A stretch of DNA of 64,000 nucleotides, taken from the NCBI GenBank assembly GCA_965199905.1, contig OZ241366.1, positions 4,402,001 through 4,466,000 on the forward strand, read 5' to 3'. Below the pieces are notes generated by a model. It worked only from the letters and a program-made list of their open reading frames with translations, did no database searches and was not told the origin of the DNA. Positions 43,845-52,867 of the stretch are shown one piece after another. The position numbers and the translations under genes are program-made. How positions within the stretch are numbered: the first letter of the stretch is position 1; the number at the start of each line of letters is the position of its first letter. This stretch comes from Ilyomonas sp965199905 (GTDB taxonomy: Bacteria; Bacteroidota; Bacteroidia; Chitinophagales; Chitinophagaceae).

Positions 43845-44420
43845 ATGAAGAATTTTATATGGTATTCCTTTTTGCTTATTTTAAACTATTCGTGTGCTCC
43901 TTATGAACCGTCAGGAGAAGAAAAACAAGAAGTGTTTAATAATGTCCAGTACAATAAAAAAATACTGGCTGACTTCTTTAATTACGACTCTTTAGCACAA
44001 TTTTTACTATACACAGCCGGATACTATTTTTACTTACATGGACAGCAGGAATGATGTCACTGTAATAGATAGCAATAAAGAGTCTGAAGTATTAACGCCC
44101 AAAGAAGTTATATATTTCTCGGTGGCAATGCTTATTATAATATTAGAAAAATTCCTGAGTTTTTAGCATACAAAGCCGATATTTTGCGGACCGCTATTGG
44201 CAGACCAGAAATGGAGATATACAAGAAAAAAGAACCTGCTTTCTTATCAATCAGCAGTTCTTTCATTAAAAGAAAGAACAACGTTCTTGAATGTCATTTT
44301 TAATATTGGCATCTCACAGATTTTGATAATTACGACAGCTTCGATTTTGTAAAAGACTCTGCATTAAGTGCTGATTGCACTTATAAGATTGATGTTACAA
44401 CAGATTATAGCGGCTGGTAG
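43845..44420 (+). pseudogene. Decayed lipoprotein gene
   Basis: It starts well: MKNFIWYSFLLILNYSCAPY is a lipoprotein signal with Cys17. The frame then stops at 44052-44054. Between about 44030 and 44120 coding continues in frame +1 (SRNDVTVIDSNKESEVLTPK). From 44121 the first frame resumes (GGNAYYNIRKIPEFLAYKAD) and runs to 44418-44420, with one in-frame TAA at about 44303 (ECHF then YWHLTDFDNYD). So it has two compensating frameshifts and one nonsense codon. The intact product would be about 190 residues. No family recognised. A sequencing error could explain part but hardly all. Confidence 0.65.
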
Positions 44421-44470
44421 TTACAATACGACATATTAACCGGGAAAGGCAGAAATTTAATAAATCATAC

Positions 44471-44504
44471 AAAAAGTCCCGTTGCAAGTGCAACGGGACT
44501 TTTT
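44471..44504. terminator. Strong bidirectional terminator
   Basis: Perfect 16-bp stem (AAAAAGTCCCGTTGCA and its complement) with a 2-base centre, A-run on one side and T-run on the other. It separates the decayed lipoprotein gene (+) from the sigma-54 regulator gene (-), which ends at 44528. Confidence 0.92.
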
Positions 44505-44527
44505 GTAACTAAGCAATAGTTATGGTG

Positions 44528-46009
44528 CTACGAGTTGTTCATCTCTTTCGACTCTTCGTAGCTTTTAATTTTATTATACAATGTTTTCCGGTCAATCTTT
44601 AAAATTTCGGCGGCTTTCGATTTGTTGTTATTGACTTCCTTCAGCAGGTTCATGATGGTATCATATTCTGCTTTGGCAGCGGCGTCTTTCAGGTCAATGT
44701 CCTTAGCTGAAATATGTGGCTGCGATGAAGGAAACGCAGGTTGCGTTGCCGGCGCGTCGTGCGTATGTGTTGGCTTGGTGAAAATATTTGTATTCGTGAT
44801 TTCCCAGGGCAATGTCTTGGCAGAAATTTTATTGCTGGTCGTCAGCAGCACGGCGCGGCGTACTACGTTTCTAAACTCGCGCAGGTTGCCCGGCCAAGAA
44901 TAGCTGAGGAACATATTCATTACATCATCTTCAAAGCCCTGGATGTTTTTGTTAAGTTCAGCATTTGTTTTTTCAAGGAAAAACTGTGCAAACAACGGAA
45001 TGTCATTTTTGCGCCCGCGCAATGGTGGCAGGTTAATCGAAAATTCATTAAAGCGGTGATACAAATCCTCGCGGAACTTGCCTTTATGATAAGCTTCCTG
45101 CAGGTTCTCGTTTGAGGCAACAACAATGCGGATGTCAATGTCCATTTCCTTGGTGCCGCCTACACGTTTAAACTTGCGTTCCTGTATCACGCGCAGCAGC
45201 GTAGCTTGTATATCGAGCCCTAAGTTGGCAACTTCATCCAGAAACAACGTACCGCCATTTGCCAATTCAAAATGACCTTCCTTATCAGCCAAAGCACCGG
45301 TGAAAGCCCCTTTTACGTGGCCAAACATTTCGCTGCCGGCAAGCTCTTTCGAAAGCGTTCCGCAGTCCATGGCGATGAACGGCTTGTTCTTTCTTTCGCT
45401 GTATTGGTGAATGGTTTTTGCAATTACTTCCTTTCCTGTTCCGCTTTCGCCATACAGGATAATGCTATAATTCGTTGGAGCGACTATCTCAATTTGGCGG
45501 TATAAATCCAGTGTCGATTCTGACTGGCCAATGAGATATTCTCCACTGGTTTTAAACTGAGGCTTTTTTGCGTTGTTAGCCGCAGATGAAGCGGCTGAAG
45601 ATGTTGTTGCCGTTTGCGCGGCTGCCGTGTTGGGAACCATTGGTGGCGGGTTCTTCAAAGCGGCAGCCAATACACTTAACACTTCTGCCGGAATGAGTGG
45701 CTTGGTAATATAATCGTAAGCGCCAAGCTTGATCACTTCCACAGCCGTCTTTATATCAGAATAGCCGGTAATGATAAGCACAATCACCGAAGGGTTAATA
45801 TTCTTTAGTTCAGAGAGAACATCGCGACCTTCTTTATCGCCGAGGCGGTAGTCGCAAAGTACAAGATCAAAACTGGCTTCCCTGAATTTAGCAATGCCTT
45901 TATTGCCGGTGTATGCCACTTCTGTCTCATAGCCTTCCTTGTTCAGAAAACGGCTTAACAGGGTGCAGATGTCAATATCATCATCTATAATCAGGATTCG
46001 CTTCTTCAT
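44528..46009 (-). CDS. NtrC-type sigma-54-dependent response regulator
   Basis: A 493-residue regulator with a receiver domain (phosphoacceptor Asp53 in LCDYRLGD), an Ala/Thr-rich linker (about 122-148), an AAA+ domain (Walker A GESGTGKE with Lys193; GAFTGA loop at 234-239 that contacts sigma-54) and a Fis-type HTH at the C-terminus (KSKAAEILKIDRKTLYNKI). It activates sigma-54 promoters when phosphorylated. The probable partner kinase is the gene upstream at 46386-47729, although a 376-bp gap separates them. Confidence 0.95.
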   Translation of the reverse strand: MKKRILIIDDDIDICTLLSRFLNKEGYETEVAYTGNKGIAKFREASFDLVLCDYRLGDKEGRDVLSELKNINPSVIVLIITGYSDIKTAVEVIKLGAYDYITKPLIPAEVLSVLAAALKNPPPMVPNTAAAQTATTSSAASSAANNAKKPQFKTSGEYLIGQSESTLDLYRQIEIVAPTNYSIILYGESGTGKEVIAKTIHQYSERKNKPFIAMDCGTLSKELAGSEMFGHVKGAFTGALADKEGHFELANGGTLFLDEVANLGLDIQATLLRVIQERKFKRVGGTKEMDIDIRIVVASNENLQEAYHKGKFREDLYHRFNEFSINLPPLRGRKNDIPLFAQFFLEKTNAELNKNIQGFEDDVMNMFLSYSWPGNLREFRNVVRRAVLLTTSNKISAKTLPWEITNTNIFTKPTHTHDAPATQPAFPSSQPHISAKDIDLKDAAAKAEYDTIMNLLKEVNNNKSKAAEILKIDRKTLYNKIKSYEESKEMNNS

Positions 46010-46385
46010 ATAACTTGCCTTATTTGCTTCCTATCGAATTCTTTCGTAAAGTAACAGGATAAATTGAAATGACTAAAATATACGCAAAGTGGTTTGAAAC
46101 AGTTGTATGCACCCGTCCTCATAATCAATGCAGCCTGGTTACTACAAATGTAGCAAACATCTTATCGCAAAATCCCAACAACAGCTTTCTTTTATTTTAA
46201 TTTTTCGGCTGCAAAGAAAAGGAAGAGAAGAGATTATGGTCTGTTTCTAATGAGAAATTTACCTTAAAGTAAAAGGCGTTTACCTATAATGATGTTGTCT
46301 TAAATACGCCATTCCGGTTTTTGTATCAGTTGTATCCTGATAAAGGAATGTAATGTGTGGGAAATCTGAGGTTTAAAAAGTGTGC
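46010..46385 (-). promoter_or_regulatory. Intergenic region with a candidate promoter for the regulator gene
   Basis: A 376-bp non-coding gap between two minus-strand genes. On the minus strand TACATTTG (46145-46152) fits TAnnTTTG, with TTG 23 nt and TTTG 15 nt upstream as candidate -33 elements. The transcript would have a leader of about 130 nt. Nothing else recognised. Confidence 0.35.
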
Positions 46386-47729
46386 TTAAAACTGTAGTGT
46401 AAATGTGGTGCCTTCGCCCACAGCACTTTGCACCGCGATAGAACCTTTGTGCAACTGCATAATTTGCTTGCAAAGGCTTAAGCCAATGCCACTGCCTGTT
46501 TTCTTCGTAGTAAAAAAAGGAACGAAGATTTTATCCAATACTTCTTTATCCATGCCATTGCCATTGTCAGCCACTTTAATGATCACTTTTTTCTGGCTGT
46601 TTATGGTGCCAATCAATGATATTACAGGGTGTGATCTTTCTTTTACTGCATCAATGGCATTGATAATAAGATTGATGAGTACCTGCTCAATCAGGTTTAT
46701 ATCTGCTTCAAGTTGAAGCGATGTGTCTTTTAAAATAATATCCAGTTCAATATTTTTGGCTTCGAGCGTAGGCTCCATAAGTTGATACAGGTTTTCAAAA
46801 ACATCTCTCAGGTAAGCTGTGGTAAGAGAAAGTGATTGTATCTTATTCAGGTTGCGGTAAGTGTCAACAAACTTCAGCAGGTTCTCGCTACGGCGGCGGA
46901 TGGTGTCAATGCCGGTTTGCAAATCTTCTAGCGAGCCTTCGGTATCTGTTAGTAATGGTAATGATTTCTGCAGCCTGTCTTTCATCATCCCGGCAAGCGA
47001 AGAAATGGGCGCTACAGAATTCATGATCTCGTGCGTAAGCACGCGCAACAGTTTTTGCCAGGCATTGTTTTCGGTTTCGTCCAGCGCTTCGTTGATGTTT
47101 TGAAAGGCAATCAGTTTGTAAGTTCTGCCTTCTGTTTCAAAGGCGGTAGCTGATAATAAAATTTTGATGGTGGTTTTGTCGGGATGCGCTTCGGTAATTA
47201 ATGTTTCGCCCGGGTTCAAATCCTGAACCTGGGCTGCCAGTGCAGCTTCCCGTTTTTCCAGCGATTTAATGGTGCGCAGGTAAGCGATGCCTAATAAATT
47301 TCGTAACGCTTCATTCATCCATATCACTTTGCCATCTTCTACATCGTACGACAAAATTCCTGTGTTCACAAGTTCCAGTATTTTTTGTAAATACTGGTAT
47401 TGCGTTTCTTTCTCGCGGGAGATTTGCTTGAAAGCGCCGTTGATTTCATTAAATCCATTGCGAAGCGGCTGTAGTGCCGCCGGCGCCATTTTTACATTAA
47501 AATGCCTTGAAAAATCGCGGTAATGAATGGCTTCCACAAACTCATCCACTTCGCGTTGCGCCCGCTTATGGTACAGGTAAAAATTAATGACCTGGATAAT
47601 AACAACCGGCGCTAAAATGACGGCATACACATATTGGGCGCTCACAATACAATATGACTCGGCGCACAGCACCGCAAACATGACGATGATACGAAGAAGA
47701 ATACTGAACTCGTACTTTTTATATGTCAT
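46386..47729 (-). CDS. NtrB-like sensor histidine kinase
   Basis: A 447-residue kinase. Two adjacent N-terminal helices (about 9-29 and 33-53) with hardly any periplasmic loop, then a HAMP-like segment, a PAS domain (about 115-215; ELVNTGILSYDVEDGKVIWM), HisKA with His233 in THEIMNSVAPISSL, and a HATPase domain with LINLIINAIDAV, DNGNGMD and GSGIGLSLCKQIMQLH. The lack of a sensor loop suggests that it senses a membrane or cytoplasmic signal. Its start overlaps the end of the upstream regulator gene by 11 bp, which identifies that regulator as its partner. Confidence 0.93.
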   Translation of the reverse strand: MTYKKYEFSILLRIIVMFAVLCAESYCIVSAQYVYAVILAPVVIIQVINFYLYHKRAQREVDEFVEAIHYRDFSRHFNVKMAPAALQPLRNGFNEINGAFKQISREKETQYQYLQKILELVNTGILSYDVEDGKVIWMNEALRNLLGIAYLRTIKSLEKREAALAAQVQDLNPGETLITEAHPDKTTIKILLSATAFETEGRTYKLIAFQNINEALDETENNAWQKLLRVLTHEIMNSVAPISSLAGMMKDRLQKSLPLLTDTEGSLEDLQTGIDTIRRRSENLLKFVDTYRNLNKIQSLSLTTAYLRDVFENLYQLMEPTLEAKNIELDIILKDTSLQLEADINLIEQVLINLIINAIDAVKERSHPVISLIGTINSQKKVIIKVADNGNGMDKEVLDKIFVPFFTTKKTGSGIGLSLCKQIMQLHKGSIAVQSAVGEGTTFTLQF

Positions 47730-49080
47730 ATTTATCGAGTCTTCTGTATAGGGCAGTTCGCGTTAAACCCAGTTCCTTGGCGGCTTTGGTAATGTTGCCG
47801 CTGTGCTTTTCTATCACGCGAAGGATGGTGCTTTTTTCCAAATGGCTCAGGTTGGTATCATTATCTGCCGTAGCTTGAGCAGCCGGCGCCGATTCGATGG
47901 GAGAGAAGATGATATCGCGTCCCTGCAGGTTTTCATTATCGCTCATAATAACAGCGCGCTCGATTGTGTATTGAAGCTCGCGCACATTGCCGGGATAATG
48001 ATAAGCCTGTAATTTATCAACCGCCGTTTTATCAAATTCAATAGCTGGTTTCATGTATTTGGAAGCATATATATTGGCAAAGTGCTTCGCCAGCATCCCG
48101 ATGTCTTCTTTGCGCTTGCGCAACGGCGGAACGGTGATCTCTACAGTGTTGATGCGATAGATTAAATCTTTGCGAAAGCGTTGCTCGTTTGCCAGTTCTG
48201 TCAGCGTTACATTGGTAGCGCAAACAAGGCGGATATCTATTGGCGCAGGTTGATTAGAACCCAATTTTGTAACCATACGGTTTTGCAAAACGGTCAATAA
48301 CTTAGCCTGTTGCGTTAGCGATATGTTCCCAATTTCATCCAAAAACAATGTGCCGCCGTTGGCAGATTCAAAGCGACCTTCACGCTCTTCGCGCGCATCG
48401 GTAAAAGCGCCTTTTTTATGCCCGAACAATTCACTTTCAAACAAGCTGTCAGTCAGCGCGCCAACATCCACTTTTACATAAGGATTCTTTGCACGCAACG
48501 ATTTCTGGTGAATGGCTTTTGCAATCAAATCCTTGCCGGTTCCGTTTTCCCCAAGTATCAGAATGTTTGCATCGGTGGGTGCTATTTTGGTGATCTTGTA
48601 AAAAATATCCTGCATCAATTCGCTTTCGCCAAGTAGTTCGGTACCAATGATATTGTCTTTGCTATTGCGGGCATCGGCGCGCTGTTGCTTGCTGTTCTTT
48701 TCCAGCGCATCTTCAATGGTGGCAATGAGTTTATCGTTGTGCCATGGCTTTACCATAAAGTCAAAAGCGCCTTCTTTCAGGGAACGCACGGCGAGGTCAA
48801 TATCAGCATAAGCGGTTATCATAATGACCTGCAGGCCTGGCTTTAGTGTTTTTACGCGCTTCAGCCAGTACAAACCTTCATTGCCGGTGTTGATGCTCGA
48901 TTTAAAATTCATATCGAGCAGCATGAGATCGAAGTTGGTTTCTTTCAGAAGCGCAGGAATGTTTTCCGGATTTTTTTCAACCACAATTTTCTGCACTTCG
49001 TTTTTCAGAAGCATGCGCACAGCAATTAATACATCGGGGTCATCATCAACAGCCAGTATCGAACATTTTTTTAAACTCAT
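47719..49080 (-). CDS. Sigma-54-dependent response regulator with variant GAFTDA loop
   Basis: A 453-residue NtrC-type regulator: receiver (phosphoacceptor Asp56 in LLDMNF), AAA+ domain (GENGTGKD), Fis-type HTH (NITKAAKELGLTRTALYRRL). The sigma-54 contact loop reads GAFTDA (224-229), not the canonical GAFTGA seen in the sister gene at 44528. This variant occurs in other Bacteroidota regulators of this type; whether sigma-54 activation is fully kept is not known from the sequence. First gene of a regulator-kinase operon; the 493-bp gap upstream contains repeat copy F. Confidence 0.93.
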   Translation of the reverse strand: MSLKKCSILAVDDDPDVLIAVRMLLKNEVQKIVVEKNPENIPALLKETNFDLMLLDMNFKSSINTGNEGLYWLKRVKTLKPGLQVIMITAYADIDLAVRSLKEGAFDFMVKPWHNDKLIATIEDALEKNSKQQRADARNSKDNIIGTELLGESELMQDIFYKITKIAPTDANILILGENGTGKDLIAKAIHQKSLRAKNPYVKVDVGALTDSLFESELFGHKKGAFTDAREEREGRFESANGGTLFLDEIGNISLTQQAKLLTVLQNRMVTKLGSNQPAPIDIRLVCATNVTLTELANEQRFRKDLIYRINTVEITVPPLRKRKEDIGMLAKHFANIYASKYMKPAIEFDKTAVDKLQAYHYPGNVRELQYTIERAVIMSDNENLQGRDIIFSPIESAPAAQATADNDTNLSHLEKSTILRVIEKHSGNITKAAKELGLTRTALYRRLDKYDI

Positions 49081-49257
49081 TAATCAGGTAGTTATATGAA
49101 ATAGAATGGGAGACAATTTCTATACAACGAACAAACTTAAGAAAAGTTACACGAGTATAGGGGCAATACTATAAAGGGTGAATATGAAGTATGAACGATA
49201 AATCAGGAATGATGAACGAAAAAAATAATGATGGTTTTTTGAAATGGCTGTTTATGA

Positions 49258-49370
49258 TTCGTATTTATAAAAGCTCAATCATTGCCCGGAACCTTGATCC
49301 GCCGCGGCGAACAACTGTCAATCACAAAAGAGCCGAAAGACGGTTGCAAAAACGGCATTTGTTTTATTTA
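49258..49370 (+). repeat. Dispersed intergenic repeat, copy F (type I centre)
   Basis: Begins TTCGTATTTATAAAAGCTCA, then ATCATTGCCCGGAACCTTGA, the core TCCGCCGCGGCGAACAACTG, then TCAATCACAAAAGAGCCG and AAGACGGTTGC. Left half matches copy B or C nearly exactly; right end is diverged. It lies in the divergent gap 49081-49572, of which the remaining parts contain no recognisable gene. Confidence 0.82.
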
Positions 49371-49572
49371 AATTGATTGCCTGCACGGTGTATGGATTAT
49401 TTGAAGCGTCATTAATTATTACCTGACATTGTATAAAGCGATTTGTTTTACAATCTTATTTACTGAATAAGTGATGCTGTTTACCCTTTGCAATCACCAC
49501 GAATTTTATATCAAAATTCTATCATGATAAAATGATATTTTGCGCCCCCAAATAGAATATAATAAGCTGTAT

Positions 49573-50295
49573 ATGAATAAAGACGAAGTATTCAAAGACA
49601 TTGCAAAACCATCCGATTTTAAGTTTAATACGACGGTGGTGAATGTGTTTGATGATATGGTGAACCGTTCGGTGCCATTCTACGATGAAATGCAGCGCAT
49701 GACGGGCGAAATAGCACGGTCGCATGCAAAAGATAACACCAATATTTACGATCTCGGTTGCTCTACAGGCGCTACCTTTTTATCTATCGACCCGGAATTA
49801 TCGCCCAATGTAACATTTGTCGGCATTGATGATTCAAAAGAAATGCTTGCGAAATGCGATTTAAAACTGAAGGAAGCCGGTGTAACAAGACCTTATGAAC
49901 TGGTTGCCACTGATCTTTCGCAGCCGGTAAGTATCAACAATGCAAGCGTGGTTGTGCTTTGCCTTACCATGCAGTTTGTACGACCTTTATACCGTGAGCG
50001 TCTTTTGTCTGAGATTTATGACGGATTGAACCCCGGAGGAGTTCTGATTTTAATTGAAAAAATACTTGCTGAGGAAAGCTTATTCAACCGCCATTTTATT
50101 GAGTATTATTACGAAATGAAGCGACGCCATAATTACAGCGAAAACGAGATTGCACAAAAGCGTGAAGCGCTCGAAAACGTGTTGATTCCTTACAAGCTGA
50201 GCGAGAATATCATCATGCTGAAGGAAGCCGGTTTCAGTCATCATGAAATCTTTTTTAAGTGGTACAATTTCGCTGGCATCATCGCAAAAAAATAA
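49573..50295 (+). CDS. cmoA: Carboxy-SAM synthase CmoA homologue
   Basis: A 240-residue SAM-dependent enzyme. The start at 49573 gives MNKDEVFKDIAKPSDFKF. The order of segments VFDDMVNRSVPFY, YDLGCSTGATFLSI, VVVLCLTMQFV, IYDGLNPGGVLILIEK, YSENEIAQKREALENVLIP and GFSHHEIFFKWYNFAG follows E. coli CmoA closely. CmoA converts SAM and prephenate to carboxy-SAM, which CmoB uses for the cmo5U34 modification of tRNA wobble uridine. CmoB is not in this window. The methyltransferase gene begins 4 bp after its stop. Confidence 0.88.
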   Translation: MNKDEVFKDIAKPSDFKFNTTVVNVFDDMVNRSVPFYDEMQRMTGEIARSHAKDNTNIYDLGCSTGATFLSIDPELSPNVTFVGIDDSKEMLAKCDLKLKEAGVTRPYELVATDLSQPVSINNASVVVLCLTMQFVRPLYRERLLSEIYDGLNPGGVLILIEKILAEESLFNRHFIEYYYEMKRRHNYSENEIAQKREALENVLIPYKLSENIIMLKEAGFSHHEIFFKWYNFAGIIAKK

Positions 50296-50299
50296 CCCA

Positions 50300-51022
50300 A
50301 TGATATCTATCGGTAACTTCTTTTTTAAATACCGGAATTTCCTGTTCATTTTTTTATACTTACTGCTTTTTATTCCATCGCCAAGATTGTTTGGTGCATC
50401 CATTTTTGGAGAGCATTATTGGATTTGGCCAATGGTGATTGGCTTGCTGGTAACATTTTCAGGGCAAGCCATGCGCGGGCTTACCATCGGTCTTGTTTAC
50501 ATCATTCGCGGCGGAAAAAACCGGAACATTTATGCAGAAGATTTAATAACCAGCGGCATATTCAGCCATTGCCGAAACCCGCTTTATGTGGGTAATATTC
50601 TGATGTTGTTAGGCGTTGGTATTTTATCCAATTCGCTGATTTATGTGCTTATTATTATGCCCTTGTTTCTTTTTATTTACCAGGCAATCGTGCTTGCTGA
50701 AGAAAATTTTTTACGGGGTAAATTTGGTGAAGCTTTTAATCAATATTGCAGCCATGTAAACCGCTGGATTCCCGATTTCGGAGGTTTGTCAAAAACGCTT
50801 AGTGGCTACACTTTTAACTGGCGTCGCTGGCTGGTAAAGGAATACAATACACAGTTTGTATGGCTGGCTGGCATTACGCTGATTCTTCTGTTTGGCTACC
50901 CGCAGCTTACCGGTGGTAATACTAAGCTGCGCAATATTTTGGTTGCTGTTATTATTCTCATTCTTGGCGGCTATTATTTTACCATTCGATACCTGAAAAA
51001 ATCGGGTAAGATGAAGGGATAA
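50300..51022 (+). CDS. ICMT/PEMT-like integral membrane methyltransferase
   Basis: A 240-residue membrane protein with about five helices. The signature of the isoprenylcysteine/phospholipid methyltransferase superfamily is present: LITSGIFSHCRNPLYVGNIL (SAM pocket), then AEENFLRGKFGEAFNQYCSHVNRWIP. The start at 50300 is 4 bp after cmoA. C-terminal helices (about 195-230) extend beyond the minimal domain. The acceptor is unknown: lipid, protein or small molecule. Confidence 0.82.
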   Translation: MISIGNFFFKYRNFLFIFLYLLLFIPSPRLFGASIFGEHYWIWPMVIGLLVTFSGQAMRGLTIGLVYIIRGGKNRNIYAEDLITSGIFSHCRNPLYVGNILMLLGVGILSNSLIYVLIIMPLFLFIYQAIVLAEENFLRGKFGEAFNQYCSHVNRWIPDFGGLSKTLSGYTFNWRRWLVKEYNTQFVWLAGITLILLFGYPQLTGGNTKLRNILVAVIILILGGYYFTIRYLKKSGKMKG

Positions 51023-51050
51023 TTATATTTAGAAATACAAATCCATGTTC

Positions 51051-52607
51051 TTATTTTTTGCGGTAGATAACTGAATATTTACTGCTAAACAGATCGCGGT
51101 CTTTGCTGTATAATTGTAAAGAAGACAAGCTGTCTAACTGCGGAAATTTCTTTCCATTGCCAAGTATCAATACGTTATCATGAGTATTGACAAATTGCGT
51201 TAAACTATCGATTTTGGTAAATACAGGAATGTTCTTTTTTGCATAAAAAACAAAGGCATCATTGAACGATTGATAAGCAATTATGTTATTTGCTTCGCTG
51301 ATAACAGGCTTATGCTTCTTCATGGCTGTATAACTATCCATAGCCGGAAACAACCAGATAAAAATAACAAGCGAAGAAAGCATATAAGTAAACCCAATAG
51401 CCTGCATTGTAAAAGCGATATTCTTTCTATATCGTAATGCAATAAAAACTCCGGCAGGCAGAATCAATAACGGAAATGCAATCCAGCTTACGTTGTTGAT
51501 TGGCTCTGTATTTATCGCCCAAACATAAATACCAACCGGCGTCAGGATGGTGAGTACAGAAATGATTAACAGCTCAGGTTTTATTTTTTGAAAAGAGAAA
51601 AATGGTAGCCGCTCCGACAGCCAGCAACCTATCATAATAGCAAGAAATGGATATGCTGGCGTGGTATAATTCAGCAGCCGTGTGCTTGAGAAAAAGTAAA
51701 AACCTACAACGCACCAGAAAGCTATGAAACTGAACAACAGGAAATGATTGGTTTTCCGGTTTTGCCAAACATATTTTCCTGCCCGTATAAAAAATGCAGA
51801 GAAGGGAAACATACCCATAATCACAAATAAAAAAGTGATGATGAAAGGTCCGCCATGATTATCGACCGGCTCATCAAAGCGACCCACATTGTGCTCGAGA
51901 AAGAAGCCTTTTGTCCAATCGCCATTGGTGTGAGTATGAACTAAATAATACCAGGGAAAAGCAACAATTGCTGTGATGAGAATGCCCGTCCATGGCTGCA
52001 GGCTTACTATATTTTTCCAGGTAAACTGTTTTGTAAACAACAGGTATAAAAAGATAGTGAGCGCAGGCAGCGCAATGCCTACGGGACCTTTGGCTAAAAA
52101 GCCTGAGCCCAAAAGAACATACATTAATGCATACCAACTGAAACGCTTGCCTGTAAAGCCTTCCCAAAAACAGTAGATTGATAATACATGGCAGAAAATA
52201 AGGTAAGGATCGGGCGTTGCCAGCCTGAACTGAACAATGGTGTGAATGGATGATAAAAGAATCAGCGAACTCCACCACGCAGCTTTCTCGTTCACATTCT
52301 TGTTTACAAATAAAAAGGTACACACAACCACGAGTACGCCACATATAGCAGAGAAAAAGCGGGCGCTTCCTTCATTGACTCCAAAGAGTTTATAAGCCGC
52401 CATCATGGCATAATATTCAAGAGCTGGTTTATCGGTGCGCAGTTGTCCATTAAAAGTGGGAATTATCTTATCGCTGCTCAGCATCATTTCCCTTGCACAC
52501 TCGCTGTTGCGGGCTTCTGCCACCTGAAAAACCGATGTGCCGCCAAGGCGGATAAACATCAACAAAACAGAAAGTAGGATGATGAGTGAAAGCCGGCTGA
52601 TCTTCAT
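51051..52607 (-). CDS. ArnT/GT39-like membrane glycosyltransferase
   Basis: A 518-residue protein with about 12 helices of the dolichyl-phosphomannose mannosyltransferase/ArnT superfamily. The first periplasmic loop has VAEARNSECAREMMLS and LRTDKPALEYYAM, matching the conserved acidic and KPPL-type motifs that bind the polyprenyl-phosphate sugar. A soluble C-terminal domain (about 430-518) follows. It probably transfers a sugar or aminosugar onto an envelope glycolipid or protein. Divergent from the small gene at 52868. Confidence 0.85.
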   Translation of the reverse strand: MKISRLSLIILLSVLLMFIRLGGTSVFQVAEARNSECAREMMLSSDKIIPTFNGQLRTDKPALEYYAMMAAYKLFGVNEGSARFFSAICGVLVVVCTFLFVNKNVNEKAAWWSSLILLSSIHTIVQFRLATPDPYLIFCHVLSIYCFWEGFTGKRFSWYALMYVLLGSGFLAKGPVGIALPALTIFLYLLFTKQFTWKNIVSLQPWTGILITAIVAFPWYYLVHTHTNGDWTKGFFLEHNVGRFDEPVDNHGGPFIITFLFVIMGMFPFSAFFIRAGKYVWQNRKTNHFLLFSFIAFWCVVGFYFFSSTRLLNYTTPAYPFLAIMIGCWLSERLPFFSFQKIKPELLIISVLTILTPVGIYVWAINTEPINNVSWIAFPLLILPAGVFIALRYRKNIAFTMQAIGFTYMLSSLVIFIWLFPAMDSYTAMKKHKPVISEANNIIAYQSFNDAFVFYAKKNIPVFTKIDSLTQFVNTHDNVLILGNGKKFPQLDSLSSLQLYSKDRDLFSSKYSVIYRKK

Positions 52608-52697
52608 ACAGCAAAGAAAAATGAAACAAATTTTATTCAGGAAATTATTGATGCCTGGAGGCTTGCATAAATGTTTGTATCAAAAGCGGACAGTGTT

Positions 52698-52781
52698 TGT
52701 ACACATGCGTACAGTGAGCAGGCGAAATTTTACCGTAATTGATTGATTATCAATATTGGCATCCATTGGCATCAAGCTTTC
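52698..52781 (+). promoter_or_regulatory. Possible sigma-54 promoter with upstream palindrome
   Basis: TTGGCATCAAGCTTTC (52766-52781) keeps the sigma-54 GG spacing (TGGCA, then TTxC); the usual GC near -12 reads TC, so one key base is off. A 16-bp palindrome TGTACACATGCGTACA (52698-52713) lies about 70 bp upstream, as an NtrC-type enhancer would. It precedes the macA operon, and two sigma-54 regulators are encoded 4-8 kb away. Confidence 0.35.
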
Positions 52782-52867
52782 AAATAAGTGTACTGTTTTC
52801 ATCATGTGCAATTGAACGTCGGGTATGTCTATACCGGGTTCCTTTTTTAAAATTAAAAGAAAAAATT

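Noticed and set aside
49191..49376. 61-codon open frame in the gap upstream of cmoA
   Set aside because: Almost all of it lies in repeat copy F and its flank.
52756..52770. First TTGGCATCCATTGGC as a sigma-54 site
   Set aside because: The distance between the GG and GC pairs is one base too short; the second TTGGCAT at 52766 has the right spacing and was kept as a weak candidate.
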